A stretch of 12,245 nt of DNA from SHZI01 sp964391025 (GTDB lineage Bacteria > Pseudomonadota > Gammaproteobacteria > Steroidobacterales > GCA-2729495). Positions 1-6,107 of this stretch are shown here, piece by piece; the first letter of the stretch is position 1, and each line of letters begins with the position of its first letter. The translations under genes were made by a program, and so were the position numbers. The notes under the pieces were generated by a model. That model was not told where the DNA came from, ran no database searches, and saw only the letters and a program-made list of their open reading frames with translations. The DNA lies in assembly GCA_964391025.1 (NCBI GenBank), contig CAYMKJ010000194.1:1-12245 (forward strand), given 5' to 3'.

Positions 1-32
1 CGGTAGGGTCCAACCAGCAAGACCGTGGGCAT
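1..32 (-). CDS. DUF4160-like protein, N-terminal fragment (partial at window edge)
   Basis: Read leftward from an ATG at 32-30, the window edge encodes MPTVLLVGPY plus part of an Arg codon. DUF4160 proteins (small, about 80-100 aa, often beside a DUF2442 gene and suspected to be toxin-antitoxin-like) characteristically begin MPTVLRxGPYRFFF, so ten of the first residues can be compared and nearly all match. Only these eleven codons are inside the window, so the family call rests on a short match. No clear Shine-Dalgarno sequence precedes the ATG. A perfect TATAAT on the minus strand lies about 110 nt upstream at 147-142. The alternative is that this is a chance start inside non-coding DNA. The bases to the left would settle it. 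Confidence 0.5.
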   Translation of the reverse strand, partial: MPTVLLVGPY

Positions 33-141
33 TAGGGATCGCCGAACCGCAAAACGTCCCTGATACCCGGCGCAGCCGGTTTCTTCGAGGCGACTTTCCA
101 GTGACTTTGGCTGGATTCGGAGGCTGGAGAACCCTCAGCCC

Positions 142-149
142 ATTATACT
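142..149. promoter_or_regulatory. Overlapping -10 boxes on both strands (probable bidirectional promoter)
   Basis: The octamer ATTATACT holds TATACT on the plus strand (144-149) and a perfect TATAAT on the minus strand (147-142). On the plus strand the -10 ends six bases before the lptM ATG, so transcription would start at about the A of that ATG, giving a leaderless mRNA. On the minus strand it could serve the leftward gene at 32-1. I see no good -35 hexamer at standard spacing on either strand. It is known that -10 symmetry can produce divergent transcription from one site; that it does so here is inference. Confidence 0.4.
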
Positions 150-155
150 TCTCCC

Positions 156-338
156 ATGCGAAATCTCGCGCCTCTGCTCCTCATCGCCCTCCTCCCAGCC
201 TGTGGCATGAAAGGCCCCCTCTACGAGCCCGCACCACCCGCTGCCGAACCCACCACCACCGAACCATCGACTGGCGACACGGACAAGGGCGACCTCAAGA
301 CGATCCCCTCTACCCCCGATCCGGCCCAGACCCTTTGA
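156..338 (+). CDS. lptM: LptM-family outer-membrane lipoprotein
   Basis: A 60-aa lipoprotein. Residues 1-15 form a short signal peptide (Arg2, then a Leu-rich core), followed by the lipobox LPAC with the lipidated Cys16. The mature protein starts C-G-M-K-G-P-L-Y (16-23), the signature of LptM (formerly YifL), which assists LptD assembly and disulfide rearrangement in the LPS translocon. The rest (24-60) is Pro/Thr-rich and looks disordered, as is usual in this family. The ATG has no Shine-Dalgarno sequence, and a TATACT box ends six bases upstream, which suggests leaderless translation. polA follows after 26 nt on the same strand and may be co-transcribed. In many proteobacteria lptM sits beside lysA/dapF, so a polA neighbour is less usual. 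Family assignment is secure from the Cys-box; the function is taken from the family. Confidence 0.85.
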   Translation: MRNLAPLLLIALLPACGMKGPLYEPAPPAAEPTTTEPSTGDTDKGDLKTIPSTPDPAQTL

Positions 339-364
339 CGTCCCTGTGACAGACCACCGCTGAC

Positions 365-3151
365 ATGACCGCGCCCCGCCGGCTCGTCCTCATCGATGGT
401 TACTCCTACCTGTACCGCGCGTTTCACGCGCTCCCGCCACTGACGACCTCGAAGGGCCAGCCGACTGGCGCGATCTTTGGCTTTCTTAACATGCTCCGAC
501 AGATCCAGCGCACGCGGAAGCCGGATCTCATCGCGGTCGTCATGGACGCTCCGGGCCCCACGTTCCGGGATGCGCTGTACGCGGAGTACAAGGCCACCCG
601 GGTTGCGATGCCGGACGAGCTCCAGTCCCAGATCGAGCCTCTCCTGGAGATGGTGCGGGCGCTGGGTTTACCGATGCTGCGCGAGCCCGGCGTCGAAGCC
701 GACGACGTCATCGGCACCCTGGCGTTGCAGGCGGCGGCAGCGGGACTCGACACGCTGATCGCCACCAGCGACAAGGACATGGCCCAGCTGGTCAACGAGC
801 GCATCCATCTCTTCGACGGCATCAGCAACCGGGAGCTGGACACCGCCGGCGTCGTCGCGAAATTTGGCGTGCCGCCCGAGCGGATCATCGACTACCTCAC
901 GCTGGTCGGCGATACCTCGGACAACATTCCCGGCGTGCCCAGCGTCGGCCCGAAGACGGCGGCGAAGTGGCTGACGGAGTACGGCAGCCTGGATGCAATC
1001 GTGTCCCGTGCGGACGAGATCAAAGGCAAGGTGGGCGAAAAGCTGCGCGAGAACCTGAAGCAGATCCCGCTGTCGAAGCAGCTCGCCACGATCCACGTCA
1101 ATGTGCCCCTGGAACTGAAGCCCGAGGATCTCGTGCCGGCCCCGCCCGACGTGGCCGCCCTCAAGCAACTCGCGGAGCTGCTGGAAATCCGCAGCCTGCT
1201 TAAGGTAGCGGAAGAAACTGCGGGAGCAGGGGCGGAAGCGCCAGCCGCTGTCACGGCAGACGAACCCGGGCAACCGGGCCTCACGGCCGGCGACCCTGGC
1301 GACGAGGCACCCACCCCGCCCGCCCGCCTCCCGGACCCCGTCGCCCGCCACTACGAGACGATCTTTACCGCCGAGCAGTTCGCCGCCTGGCTCATCCTGA
1401 TCGAGTACGCCGAGCTCGTGGCCTTCGACACCGAGACCACCAGCCTCAACTACATGGAGGCGGAAATCGTGGGGCTCTCCTTCGGCCTGGCAGCAGGCAA
1501 GGCGGCCTACCTGCCGGTGGCGCACCGCTATGTGGGTGCTCCGGAACAGCTGGATCGCAACGTGGTGCTGGCCCGCCTCAAGCCCTGGCTCGAGAGTCCG
1601 GAGGCCCAGAAGGTGGGCCACCACCTGAAATACGACGCCCACGTGCTGGCCAATTACGGTATTCGCCTGGCCGGCATGCGCTATGACTCCATGCTGGAAT
1701 CCTATGTGCTCGACAGCACCGCCACCCGGCACGACATGGACTCGGTGGCACGGAAATACCTCGGCCTCGACACCATTCATTTCGAGGACGTGGCCGGGAA
1801 GGGCGCCAAGCAGATCACTTTCGACCAGGTGTCCGTGGAGAAGGCCGCCGAGTACGCCGCTGAGGATGCGGACATCACGCTGCGTCTGCACCATGCGCTG
1901 TGGCCGAAGCTCGAAGCCACGCCAGGGCTCACCCATCTCTACGACACCATTGAACAACCCCTGGTGCCCGTGCTCACCCGCATGGAGGAAACCGGGGTGC
2001 TGGTGGACACGCGCCTGCTGCGGGCCATGTCGGGAGAATTCGCCGAGAAAATGTCCACACTGGAGAAAGAAGCCCACGTCTCCGCTGGTCATCCTTTCAA
2101 CATCAGCTCGCCAAAGCAGCTGCAGGAAGTGCTGTTCAACGAGCTCAAGCTTCCGGTGACCCAGTACACGCCGACCAAGCAACCCTCCACCAACGAAGAC
2201 GCGCTGGCGGAACTGGCCGATCAGCACCGGCTACCGCAGCTGATCCTCGACTACCGGTCGTTGAGCAAGCTCAAGTCCACCTACACGGACAAGCTGCCGG
2301 AGCAGGTCTGTGCGCGCACCGGGCGGATCCACACGTCCTATCACCAGGCTGTGGCGGCAACAGGCCGGCTGTCGTCGTCGGACCCGAACCTGCAGAACAT
2401 CCCGATCCGCACGGCAGAGGGCCGGCGAATCCGCCAGGCCTTTATCCCGAAGCCGGGCTGCGCGCTTCTGGCGGCCGATTACTCGCAGATCGAGCTCAGG
2501 ATCATGGCTCACCTGTCGGAAGATGAAGGCCTGCTGAAAGCCTTCGCCGAGGATCGGGATGTACACCAGGCGACTGCTGCCGAAGTCTTCGGTGTGTCAC
2601 TGAACGACGTGACGACGGACCAGCGGCGCTCCGCCAAGGCCATCAACTTCGGCTTGATCTACGGCATGTCGGCGTTCGGCCTGGCGCGGCAACTTGGTAT
2701 TGCGCGGGACGAGGCCCAGAAATACGTGGAGCTGTACTTCGCCCGCTATCCCGGCGTGAAGGCCTACATGGACCGCACCCGCGCCCAGGCCCGGGAGCAG
2801 GGCTACGTGGAAACGGTCTTTGGGCGGCGGCTGTACCTGCCGGACATTCAGGCCCGACAGCAGTCGCGGCGGCAGTACGCCGAGCGCAGCGCCATCAACG
2901 CGCCCATGCAGGGCACGGCGGCGGACATCATCAAGAAGGCCATGATCAGCGTGGACGCCTGGCTACTCCAGAACGACACCGGCGCAGAAATTATCATGCA
3001 GGTCCACGATGAGCTGGTGCTTGAGGTTCCGACCCCAGCGCTGGCTGCCGTCCAGGACAATGTGACCCGGCTGATGGCGGGCGCCGCGGATCTACGGGTT
3101 CCGCTGAAAGTTGACGCCGGCCACGGCGCCAATTGGGACGAGGCGCATTAA
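365..3151 (+). CDS. polA: DNA polymerase I
   Basis: A full-length 928-aa DNA polymerase I, the same length as the E. coli enzyme. The N-terminal 5' nuclease domain (about 1-290) begins with LVLIDGYSYLYRAFHA and carries the Asp clusters EADDVIGT and TSDKDM. An acidic/Pro-Ala linker (about 285-325) leads to the 3'-5' proofreading domain with Asp355 and Glu357 in FDTETTSLN, Asp424 in HHLKYD and Asp501 in YAAEDAD, so proofreading should be active. The polymerase domain has motif A with Asp705 (ADYSQIELR), motif B (RRSAKAINFGLIYG) and motif C with Asp882-Glu883 (VHDELVLE). All these residues fall at E. coli numbering. The enzyme processes Okazaki fragments and fills repair gaps. No clear Shine-Dalgarno precedes the ATG, so coupling to lptM is possible. 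It ends 16 nt before a large palindrome shared with engB. Confidence 0.98.
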   Translation: MTAPRRLVLIDGYSYLYRAFHALPPLTTSKGQPTGAIFGFLNMLRQIQRTRKPDLIAVVMDAPGPTFRDALYAEYKATRVAMPDELQSQIEPLLEMVRALGLPMLREPGVEADDVIGTLALQAAAAGLDTLIATSDKDMAQLVNERIHLFDGISNRELDTAGVVAKFGVPPERIIDYLTLVGDTSDNIPGVPSVGPKTAAKWLTEYGSLDAIVSRADEIKGKVGEKLRENLKQIPLSKQLATIHVNVPLELKPEDLVPAPPDVAALKQLAELLEIRSLLKVAEETAGAGAEAPAAVTADEPGQPGLTAGDPGDEAPTPPARLPDPVARHYETIFTAEQFAAWLILIEYAELVAFDTETTSLNYMEAEIVGLSFGLAAGKAAYLPVAHRYVGAPEQLDRNVVLARLKPWLESPEAQKVGHHLKYDAHVLANYGIRLAGMRYDSMLESYVLDSTATRHDMDSVARKYLGLDTIHFEDVAGKGAKQITFDQVSVEKAAEYAAEDADITLRLHHALWPKLEATPGLTHLYDTIEQPLVPVLTRMEETGVLVDTRLLRAMSGEFAEKMSTLEKEAHVSAGHPFNISSPKQLQEVLFNELKLPVTQYTPTKQPSTNEDALAELADQHRLPQLILDYRSLSKLKSTYTDKLPEQVCARTGRIHTSYHQAVAATGRLSSSDPNLQNIPIRTAEGRRIRQAFIPKPGCALLAADYSQIELRIMAHLSEDEGLLKAFAEDRDVHQATAAEVFGVSLNDVTTDQRRSAKAINFGLIYGMSAFGLARQLGIARDEAQKYVELYFARYPGVKAYMDRTRAQAREQGYVETVFGRRLYLPDIQARQQSRRQYAERSAINAPMQGTAADIIKKAMISVDAWLLQNDTGAEIIMQVHDELVLEVPTPALAAVQDNVTRLMAGAADLRVPLKVDAGHGANWDEAH

Positions 3152-3167
3152 CTGTAGGAGCGCCTGT

Positions 3168-3225
3168 CGGGAAATGGGGACATGCCTAATTTCCAAAAGG
3201 AAATTAGGCATGTCCCCATTTCCCG
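3168..3225. repeat. 58-bp REP/RAYT-type palindrome between polA and engB
   Basis: Two perfect 27-bp arms (3168-3194 and 3199-3225) are separated by AAAA. The left arm reads CGGGAAATGGGGACATGCCT and then AATTTCC; the right arm is its exact reverse complement. The GGAAATGGGGAC...TTTCC style is typical of dispersed palindromes associated with REP-associated tyrosine transposases (RAYT) in Proteobacteria, from which I infer a REP/MITE-like element. It sits between convergent polA and engB and could act as a two-way terminator, although no T-tract follows either arm. The engB stop codon (3206-3204) lies inside the right arm. No second copy is visible in this window. Confidence 0.85.
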
Positions 3226-3806
3226 CTCAGCATCTCCGCCAGCGCGGCGCGCGCCTGCTCCAGGCCCAGCTTCGATGTCGCAGAGAAGAGCTGCACACTC
3301 ACCCGCAGATCCTGCAATTCCCGTTGTGCAGCGACGAGGGCCGCGGCAGCCGACTGGCGCGACAGCTTGTCGGCCTTGGTGAGCAGCACGTGGAGCTGGC
3401 AGTCAAGCGCCCTGCCCCAGTGCAGCATCTGCAAGTCGAATTCGAGAACACCACGACGACTATCCACAATCACCATGAGCCCAGCCAGCGACTCCCGGCT
3501 GTCGAAGTAGTCGCCCAGCATTTCCCGCCACTGTTCGCGCATCTCCTTTGACACGCGCGCATAGCCGTAGCCGGGCAAGTCCACCAGCCGCTGACCGTCG
3601 GCCAGGGCAAAGAAGTTGATGAGCTGGGTGCGACCCGGAGTTTTGCTGGTCCGCGCAAAATCCCGGCGGTTCAGGATGGTATTGATGGCACTGGACTTGC
3701 CCGCATTGGACCGGCCCGCGAAGGCCACCTCCGCGCCCTCGTCCGGCAGGAACTGGGCCGCGCGGGCGGCGCTGGTGATAAACCGGGCCTCGGGATACAG
3801 GGACAT
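3204..3806 (-). CDS. engB: Ribosome-biogenesis GTPase EngB/YsxC (YihA)
   Basis: A 200-aa TRAFAC-class GTPase required in other bacteria for assembly of the large ribosomal subunit. The motifs are in order: P-loop G31-S38 (GRSNAGKS), switch I region TSKTPGRTQLINFF (53-66), G3 DLPG (76-79) followed by YGYA, G4 TKAD (143-146) and G5 SATSK (175-179). The N-terminus YPEARFITSAARAAQFLPDEGAEVAFAG, given here as the stretch at residues 4-31, matches the family pattern and supports this ATG start; the Shine-Dalgarno sequence is weak. The gene converges on polA. Its last six residues, GKWGHA, and its stop codon are encoded by the right arm of the palindrome at 3168-3225, so the original C-terminus appears to have been replaced. 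All GTPase motifs lie upstream of the join, so activity is probably kept. Confidence 0.95.
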   Translation of the reverse strand: MSLYPEARFITSAARAAQFLPDEGAEVAFAGRSNAGKSSAINTILNRRDFARTSKTPGRTQLINFFALADGQRLVDLPGYGYARVSKEMREQWREMLGDYFDSRESLAGLMVIVDSRRGVLEFDLQMLHWGRALDCQLHVLLTKADKLSRQSAAAALVAAQRELQDLRVSVQLFSATSKLGLEQARAALAEMLSGKWGHA

Positions 3807-3833
3807 CGGAGTGGCTCGGCTGGGACGCTGGTG

Positions 3834-3839
3834 TACAAT
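3834..3839 (+). promoter_or_regulatory. Candidate -10 box for the cytochrome c4 gene
   Basis: TACAAT (5 of 6 matches to the sigma-70 -10) lies in the divergent gap between engB and the cytochrome gene. No convincing -35 occurs 16-18 bp upstream. Transcription would start near 3846, leaving a leader of about 55 nt that contains the stem-loop described at 3841-3876. Confidence 0.35.
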
Positions 3840-3840
3840 C

Positions 3841-3876
3841 TCGCGCGGCCGGAGTCTAGCACGGGACTCCGCGCGA
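3841..3876. repeat. Imperfect inverted repeat in the cytochrome c4 leader
   Basis: CGGAGTC at 3850-3856 pairs with GACTCCG at 3865-3871 across an eight-base loop. Flanking TCGCGC (3841-3846) and GCGCGA (3871-3876) can extend the stem, with GGCC (3847-3850) bulged out on the left. It lies between the candidate -10 and the start codon. It could be a leader hairpin or a protein-binding site; no function can be assigned from sequence. Confidence 0.4.
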
Positions 3877-3899
3877 ATTTCCCTTACAGAACAAGCGCT

Positions 3900-4565
3900 A
3901 TGGATGCTTTGAAACCGTCATTTCCGAACGCTTCCCGAGGTCCCATAGTGGGCCTGCTGGCTCTCTTCATTGCCGGCACCACAGTGTTCGTGTCCTCCTT
4001 TGCGGGCGCCTCCGACCTGGTCGGGTCCGCTGCCGCGGGTCAGGCGATTTCGGTGACCTGTTCCGCTTGTCACGGCATGGACGGCAACAGCCTGAATCCC
4101 GAGTGGCCGACCATCGCCGGTCAGCACGAGAGCTACCTCCTCAAGGCACTGCAGTCCTTCAAGAGTGGCGCGCGGCAGAATGTTCTGATGAGTGGCATGG
4201 CCATGCCACTCACGGATGAGGACATGGCGAACCTCGCGGCCTACTTCTCCCAACAGAAGCGCGCGGCCAATGTGGCCGAACCGGCCCTCGTCACCGCCGG
4301 CGAGCGCCTGTACCGGGGCGGCAACAAGGACACCGGCGTGCCGGCCTGTCTCGCCTGTCACGGCCCGACGGGCCGGGGCAATCCCGCTGCCGGCTGGCCG
4401 ACCATCGCCGGTCAGCACGCGAGCTACGCGGCAGCCCAACTCGTGGCCTATCGGGGCAAGCAGCGGTCGACGGACGGCGACACGCAGATGATGCGCAATG
4501 TGTCGGCCATGCTCACCGACGACGAAATAAAGGCCGTCACGTCTTACATCCAGGGCCTGCGCTGA
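3900..4565 (+). CDS. Cytochrome c4 (periplasmic dihaem c-type cytochrome)
   Basis: A 221-aa exported dihaem cytochrome that carries electrons from the bc1 region towards terminal oxidases in related bacteria. Residues 14-35 form the hydrophobic part of a signal peptide, with likely cleavage after SFAGA (33-37). Haem site 1 is CSACH (54-58) and haem site 2 is CLACH (150-154). Each domain repeats the block WPTIAGQHxSY, and Met-rich stretches after each (SGMAMP and MMRNVSAM) probably supply the axial Met ligands. I chose the ATG at 3900 rather than a GTG at 3831: it places a normal signal peptide at the N-terminus, and the 3831 start would lie on the candidate -10. The Shine-Dalgarno sequence is poor. 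dsbA follows 24 nt downstream. The c4-dsbA pairing is common in gammaproteobacteria. Confidence 0.92.
   Translation: MDALKPSFPNASRGPIVGLLALFIAGTTVFVSSFAGASDLVGSAAAGQAISVTCSACHGMDGNSLNPEWPTIAGQHESYLLKALQSFKSGARQNVLMSGMAMPLTDEDMANLAAYFSQQKRAANVAEPALVTAGERLYRGGNKDTGVPACLACHGPTGRGNPAAGWPTIAGQHASYAAAQLVAYRGKQRSTDGDTQMMRNVSAMLTDDEIKAVTSYIQGLR
4104..4128 (+). repeat. Intragenic direct repeat, copy 1 (cytochrome c4 domain 1)
   Basis: The 25 bases starting TGGCCGACCATCGCCGGTCA are identical to 4395-4419. After one mismatch the next seven bases (GAGCTAC) are again identical. The block encodes WPTIAGQH in each haem domain. The identity includes third codon positions. Confidence 0.95.
4395..4419 (+). 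repeat. Intragenic direct repeat, copy 2 (cytochrome c4 domain 2)
   Basis: This is the second copy of the 25-base block at 4104-4128, offset by 291 bases (97 codons, in frame). The sequence on either side has diverged strongly between the two haem domains, so only this core block is kept at the nucleotide level. Confidence 0.95.
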
Positions 4566-4589
4566 CGCGCGGCGGTTGAGGGTACCTTC

Positions 4590-5453
4590 ATGACGCGGTT
4601 TCGACTTCTTCTGTTGGCAACTGTCTTGAGCGCTGCCGCCGCGTGCGGCAAGACGCCGGATACCCAGGCGGACGCCCCGATTGCCGCGACCAAGACCACG
4701 GAAACTTCAGCGGAGGAGGCATCGGCCCCCATCGCGGCGCCCGCGCCAGCGGCAGACCCCGCCCCGGTCATTGCCCCAATCGAGGAGTCGGCAGGTACGG
4801 CGGCCGTTGTGCCCGCCGACAACGGCGCGCTCGGCAAGGAAATCGTCCTGGCCGCCAACTCGTCCGGCGCACCAGCGAAGACAGACTGGAAGTACCCGGA
4901 TGGCAAATTCTTCAATACCCTCACTACCGCGCAGGGCACCAGCAGCTCACCCGGCAAGATCGAGGTTGCCGAGGTGTTCTGGTACGGCTGTTCGCACTGC
5001 TACGCCTTGGAGCCGCTGCTGGGCGACTGGGTCAAAAAGCTGCCGGCGGATGTGAGTTTCGTGCGCATCCCGGTCGTTTGGAATCCCGTCAACGAGACTC
5101 ACGCCCGCATCTATTACACAGCCGAAGCCCTGGGCAAGCTCGACCAGATCTCTCCGGCGATGTTCCGCTCGATTCATGTCGAGAACCGTCCGATAACGGA
5201 CGAGAAGGACATCCAGCTGCTCTTCGAGCAGAACGGGGTATCGGCGGCCGATTTTAACAAGGCCTTCCGGTCCTTCTCGGTGGACAGCCAGATCAAGCGG
5301 GCCAAGGACCTCACCGTGAGGTACCACGTGCGGGGCGTTCCGCTGATCGTGGTCGATGGCAAGTACACCACCGATGGCCCGGAGATCCGCAGTCACCAGG
5401 ACATGCTGGCGGTTACGGAAGAGTTGATCCAGCGGGAGCGTCAGCAACGCTGA
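4590..5453 (+). CDS. dsbA: DsbA-family thiol:disulfide oxidoreductase, predicted lipoprotein
   Basis: A 287-aa envelope thiol oxidase that would introduce disulfide bonds into exported proteins. Residues 1-18 are a signal peptide ending in the lipobox AAAC with Cys19, so the protein is predicted to be membrane-anchored rather than soluble. A low-complexity Ala/Pro/Thr/Glu linker (about 20-110) precedes the thioredoxin-fold domain. The active site is C134-S-H-C137 in FWYGCSHCYALEP; classical DsbA has CPHC, so the second position is Ser here. The cis-Pro loop is GVP with Pro251. A GAGG Shine-Dalgarno lies about 9 nt before the ATG. The gene follows cytochrome c4 by 24 nt on the same strand and is probably co-transcribed. 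Its last 41 nt overlap the 3' end of leftward moaE. The family is certain; lipidation is inferred from the lipobox. Confidence 0.93.
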   Translation: MTRFRLLLLATVLSAAAACGKTPDTQADAPIAATKTTETSAEEASAPIAAPAPAADPAPVIAPIEESAGTAAVVPADNGALGKEIVLAANSSGAPAKTDWKYPDGKFFNTLTTAQGTSSSPGKIEVAEVFWYGCSHCYALEPLLGDWVKKLPADVSFVRIPVVWNPVNETHARIYYTAEALGKLDQISPAMFRSIHVENRPITDEKDIQLLFEQNGVSAADFNKAFRSFSVDSQIKRAKDLTVRYHVRGVPLIVVDGKYTTDGPEIRSHQDMLAVTEELIQRERQQR

Positions 5454-5868
5454 CCTCGCAATTGATCCAGCCGGAGTCCCCGCTGGCGTAGTGCTCCTTC
5501 TTCCAGACTGGCACCCGTGTCTTCACTGCATCGATGATGTAACGGCAGGCGGCGAACGCCGCGTCGCGATGGGCGGCGGTCACTCCCACCCATACAGCCA
5601 GGTCGCCGATCTCGAGCACCCCGAGCCGGTGCACGCAATGGGCCTTCGCGATCGGAAACCGGGCGAAGGCCTCTGCGACGACCCGCTCGCCTTCCTTGAG
5701 GCCGAGTGCCTCGTAGCCCTCGTACTCCAGGCGCACCACACTGCGACCCTCGTTGTGATTACGCACCCGGCCCTCGAAGCTTGAGTAGCCGCCGGCCACA
5801 GGATCCGACAGCAGGTCGCGATAGCGTTCCGGCGTGAAGGGCTCCCGGCTGAAAGTGAAGTGGCTCAC
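5413..5868 (-). CDS. moaE: Molybdopterin synthase catalytic (large) subunit MoaE
   Basis: A 151-aa MoaE that, with thiocarboxylated MoaD, inserts two sulfurs into cyclic pyranopterin monophosphate to give molybdopterin. Family features are SSFEGRVRNHNEG (29-41), LEYEGYE (47-53) and the catalytic stretch KTRVPVWKKE (116-125). Lys116 and Lys123 correspond to the E. coli active-site lysines 119 and 126, with the same seven-residue spacing. The start is a GTG that overlaps the moaD stop codon by four bases (GTGA), so translation is coupled to MoaD, giving balanced subunits. This is the last gene of the leftward cluster. Its 3' end overlaps dsbA by 41 nt tail to tail, and no terminator is visible between them. 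Confidence 0.96.
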   Translation of the reverse strand: MSHFTFSREPFTPERYRDLLSDPVAGGYSSFEGRVRNHNEGRSVVRLEYEGYEALGLKEGERVVAEAFARFPIAKAHCVHRLGVLEIGDLAVWVGVTAAHRDAAFAACRYIIDAVKTRVPVWKKEHYASGDSGWINCEVSVADAPAGSTLP

Positions 5869-6104
5869 CCGCCCGCCACAGGGGGAATAAAGACGACGAA
5901 GTCGCCGTCCTCAAGCGGCGCGTTCCAGTCCCGGAACTCGTCGTTCACCGCCACCTTCACCCGGCCGACGGCGGGGAAGGCGTAGCGCTGGTCCAGTTCG
6001 GCATAGAGCTCACCTACGGTTGTGGCGGCGGTGCGGAGGTCCTCCCGGGCACGCCCCACGTGCTCGCGCAGCACGGCGAAGTATTCAATCCGGATCATGA
6101 TCAT
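5865..6104 (-). CDS. moaD: Molybdopterin synthase sulfur-carrier (small) subunit MoaD
   Basis: A 79-aa ubiquitin-fold sulfur carrier. It begins with a beta-strand (IRIEYFAVLREHVG) and ends PPVAGG; the terminal Gly-Gly is the site that MoeB-type enzymes adenylate and that becomes the thiocarboxylate donating sulfur to the pterin. VAVNDEF and the acidic LEDGDFVVFIPPVAGG region are typical of the family. Two in-frame ATGs (6104 and 6098) are possible; I use the first, which lies 3 nt after the upstream mocA-like stop. Its TGA overlaps the GTG of moaE. Length matches the usual 75-85 aa. The activating enzyme and MoaA/MoaC are not in this window. Confidence 0.95.
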   Translation of the reverse strand: MIMIRIEYFAVLREHVGRAREDLRTAATTVGELYAELDQRYAFPAVGRVKVAVNDEFRDWNAPLEDGDFVVFIPPVAGG

Positions 6105-6107
6105 GAC

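Noticed and set aside
668..2227. 519-codon open frame antisense to polA
   Set aside because: It lies wholly opposite a certain gene, its protein is rich in His/Gly/Arg/Val without family motifs, and such mirror frames are expected in high-GC coding DNA.
3831..3899. GTG start for cytochrome c4 at 3831
   Set aside because: It would put 23 extra residues before the signal peptide and would lie at the candidate -10 box.
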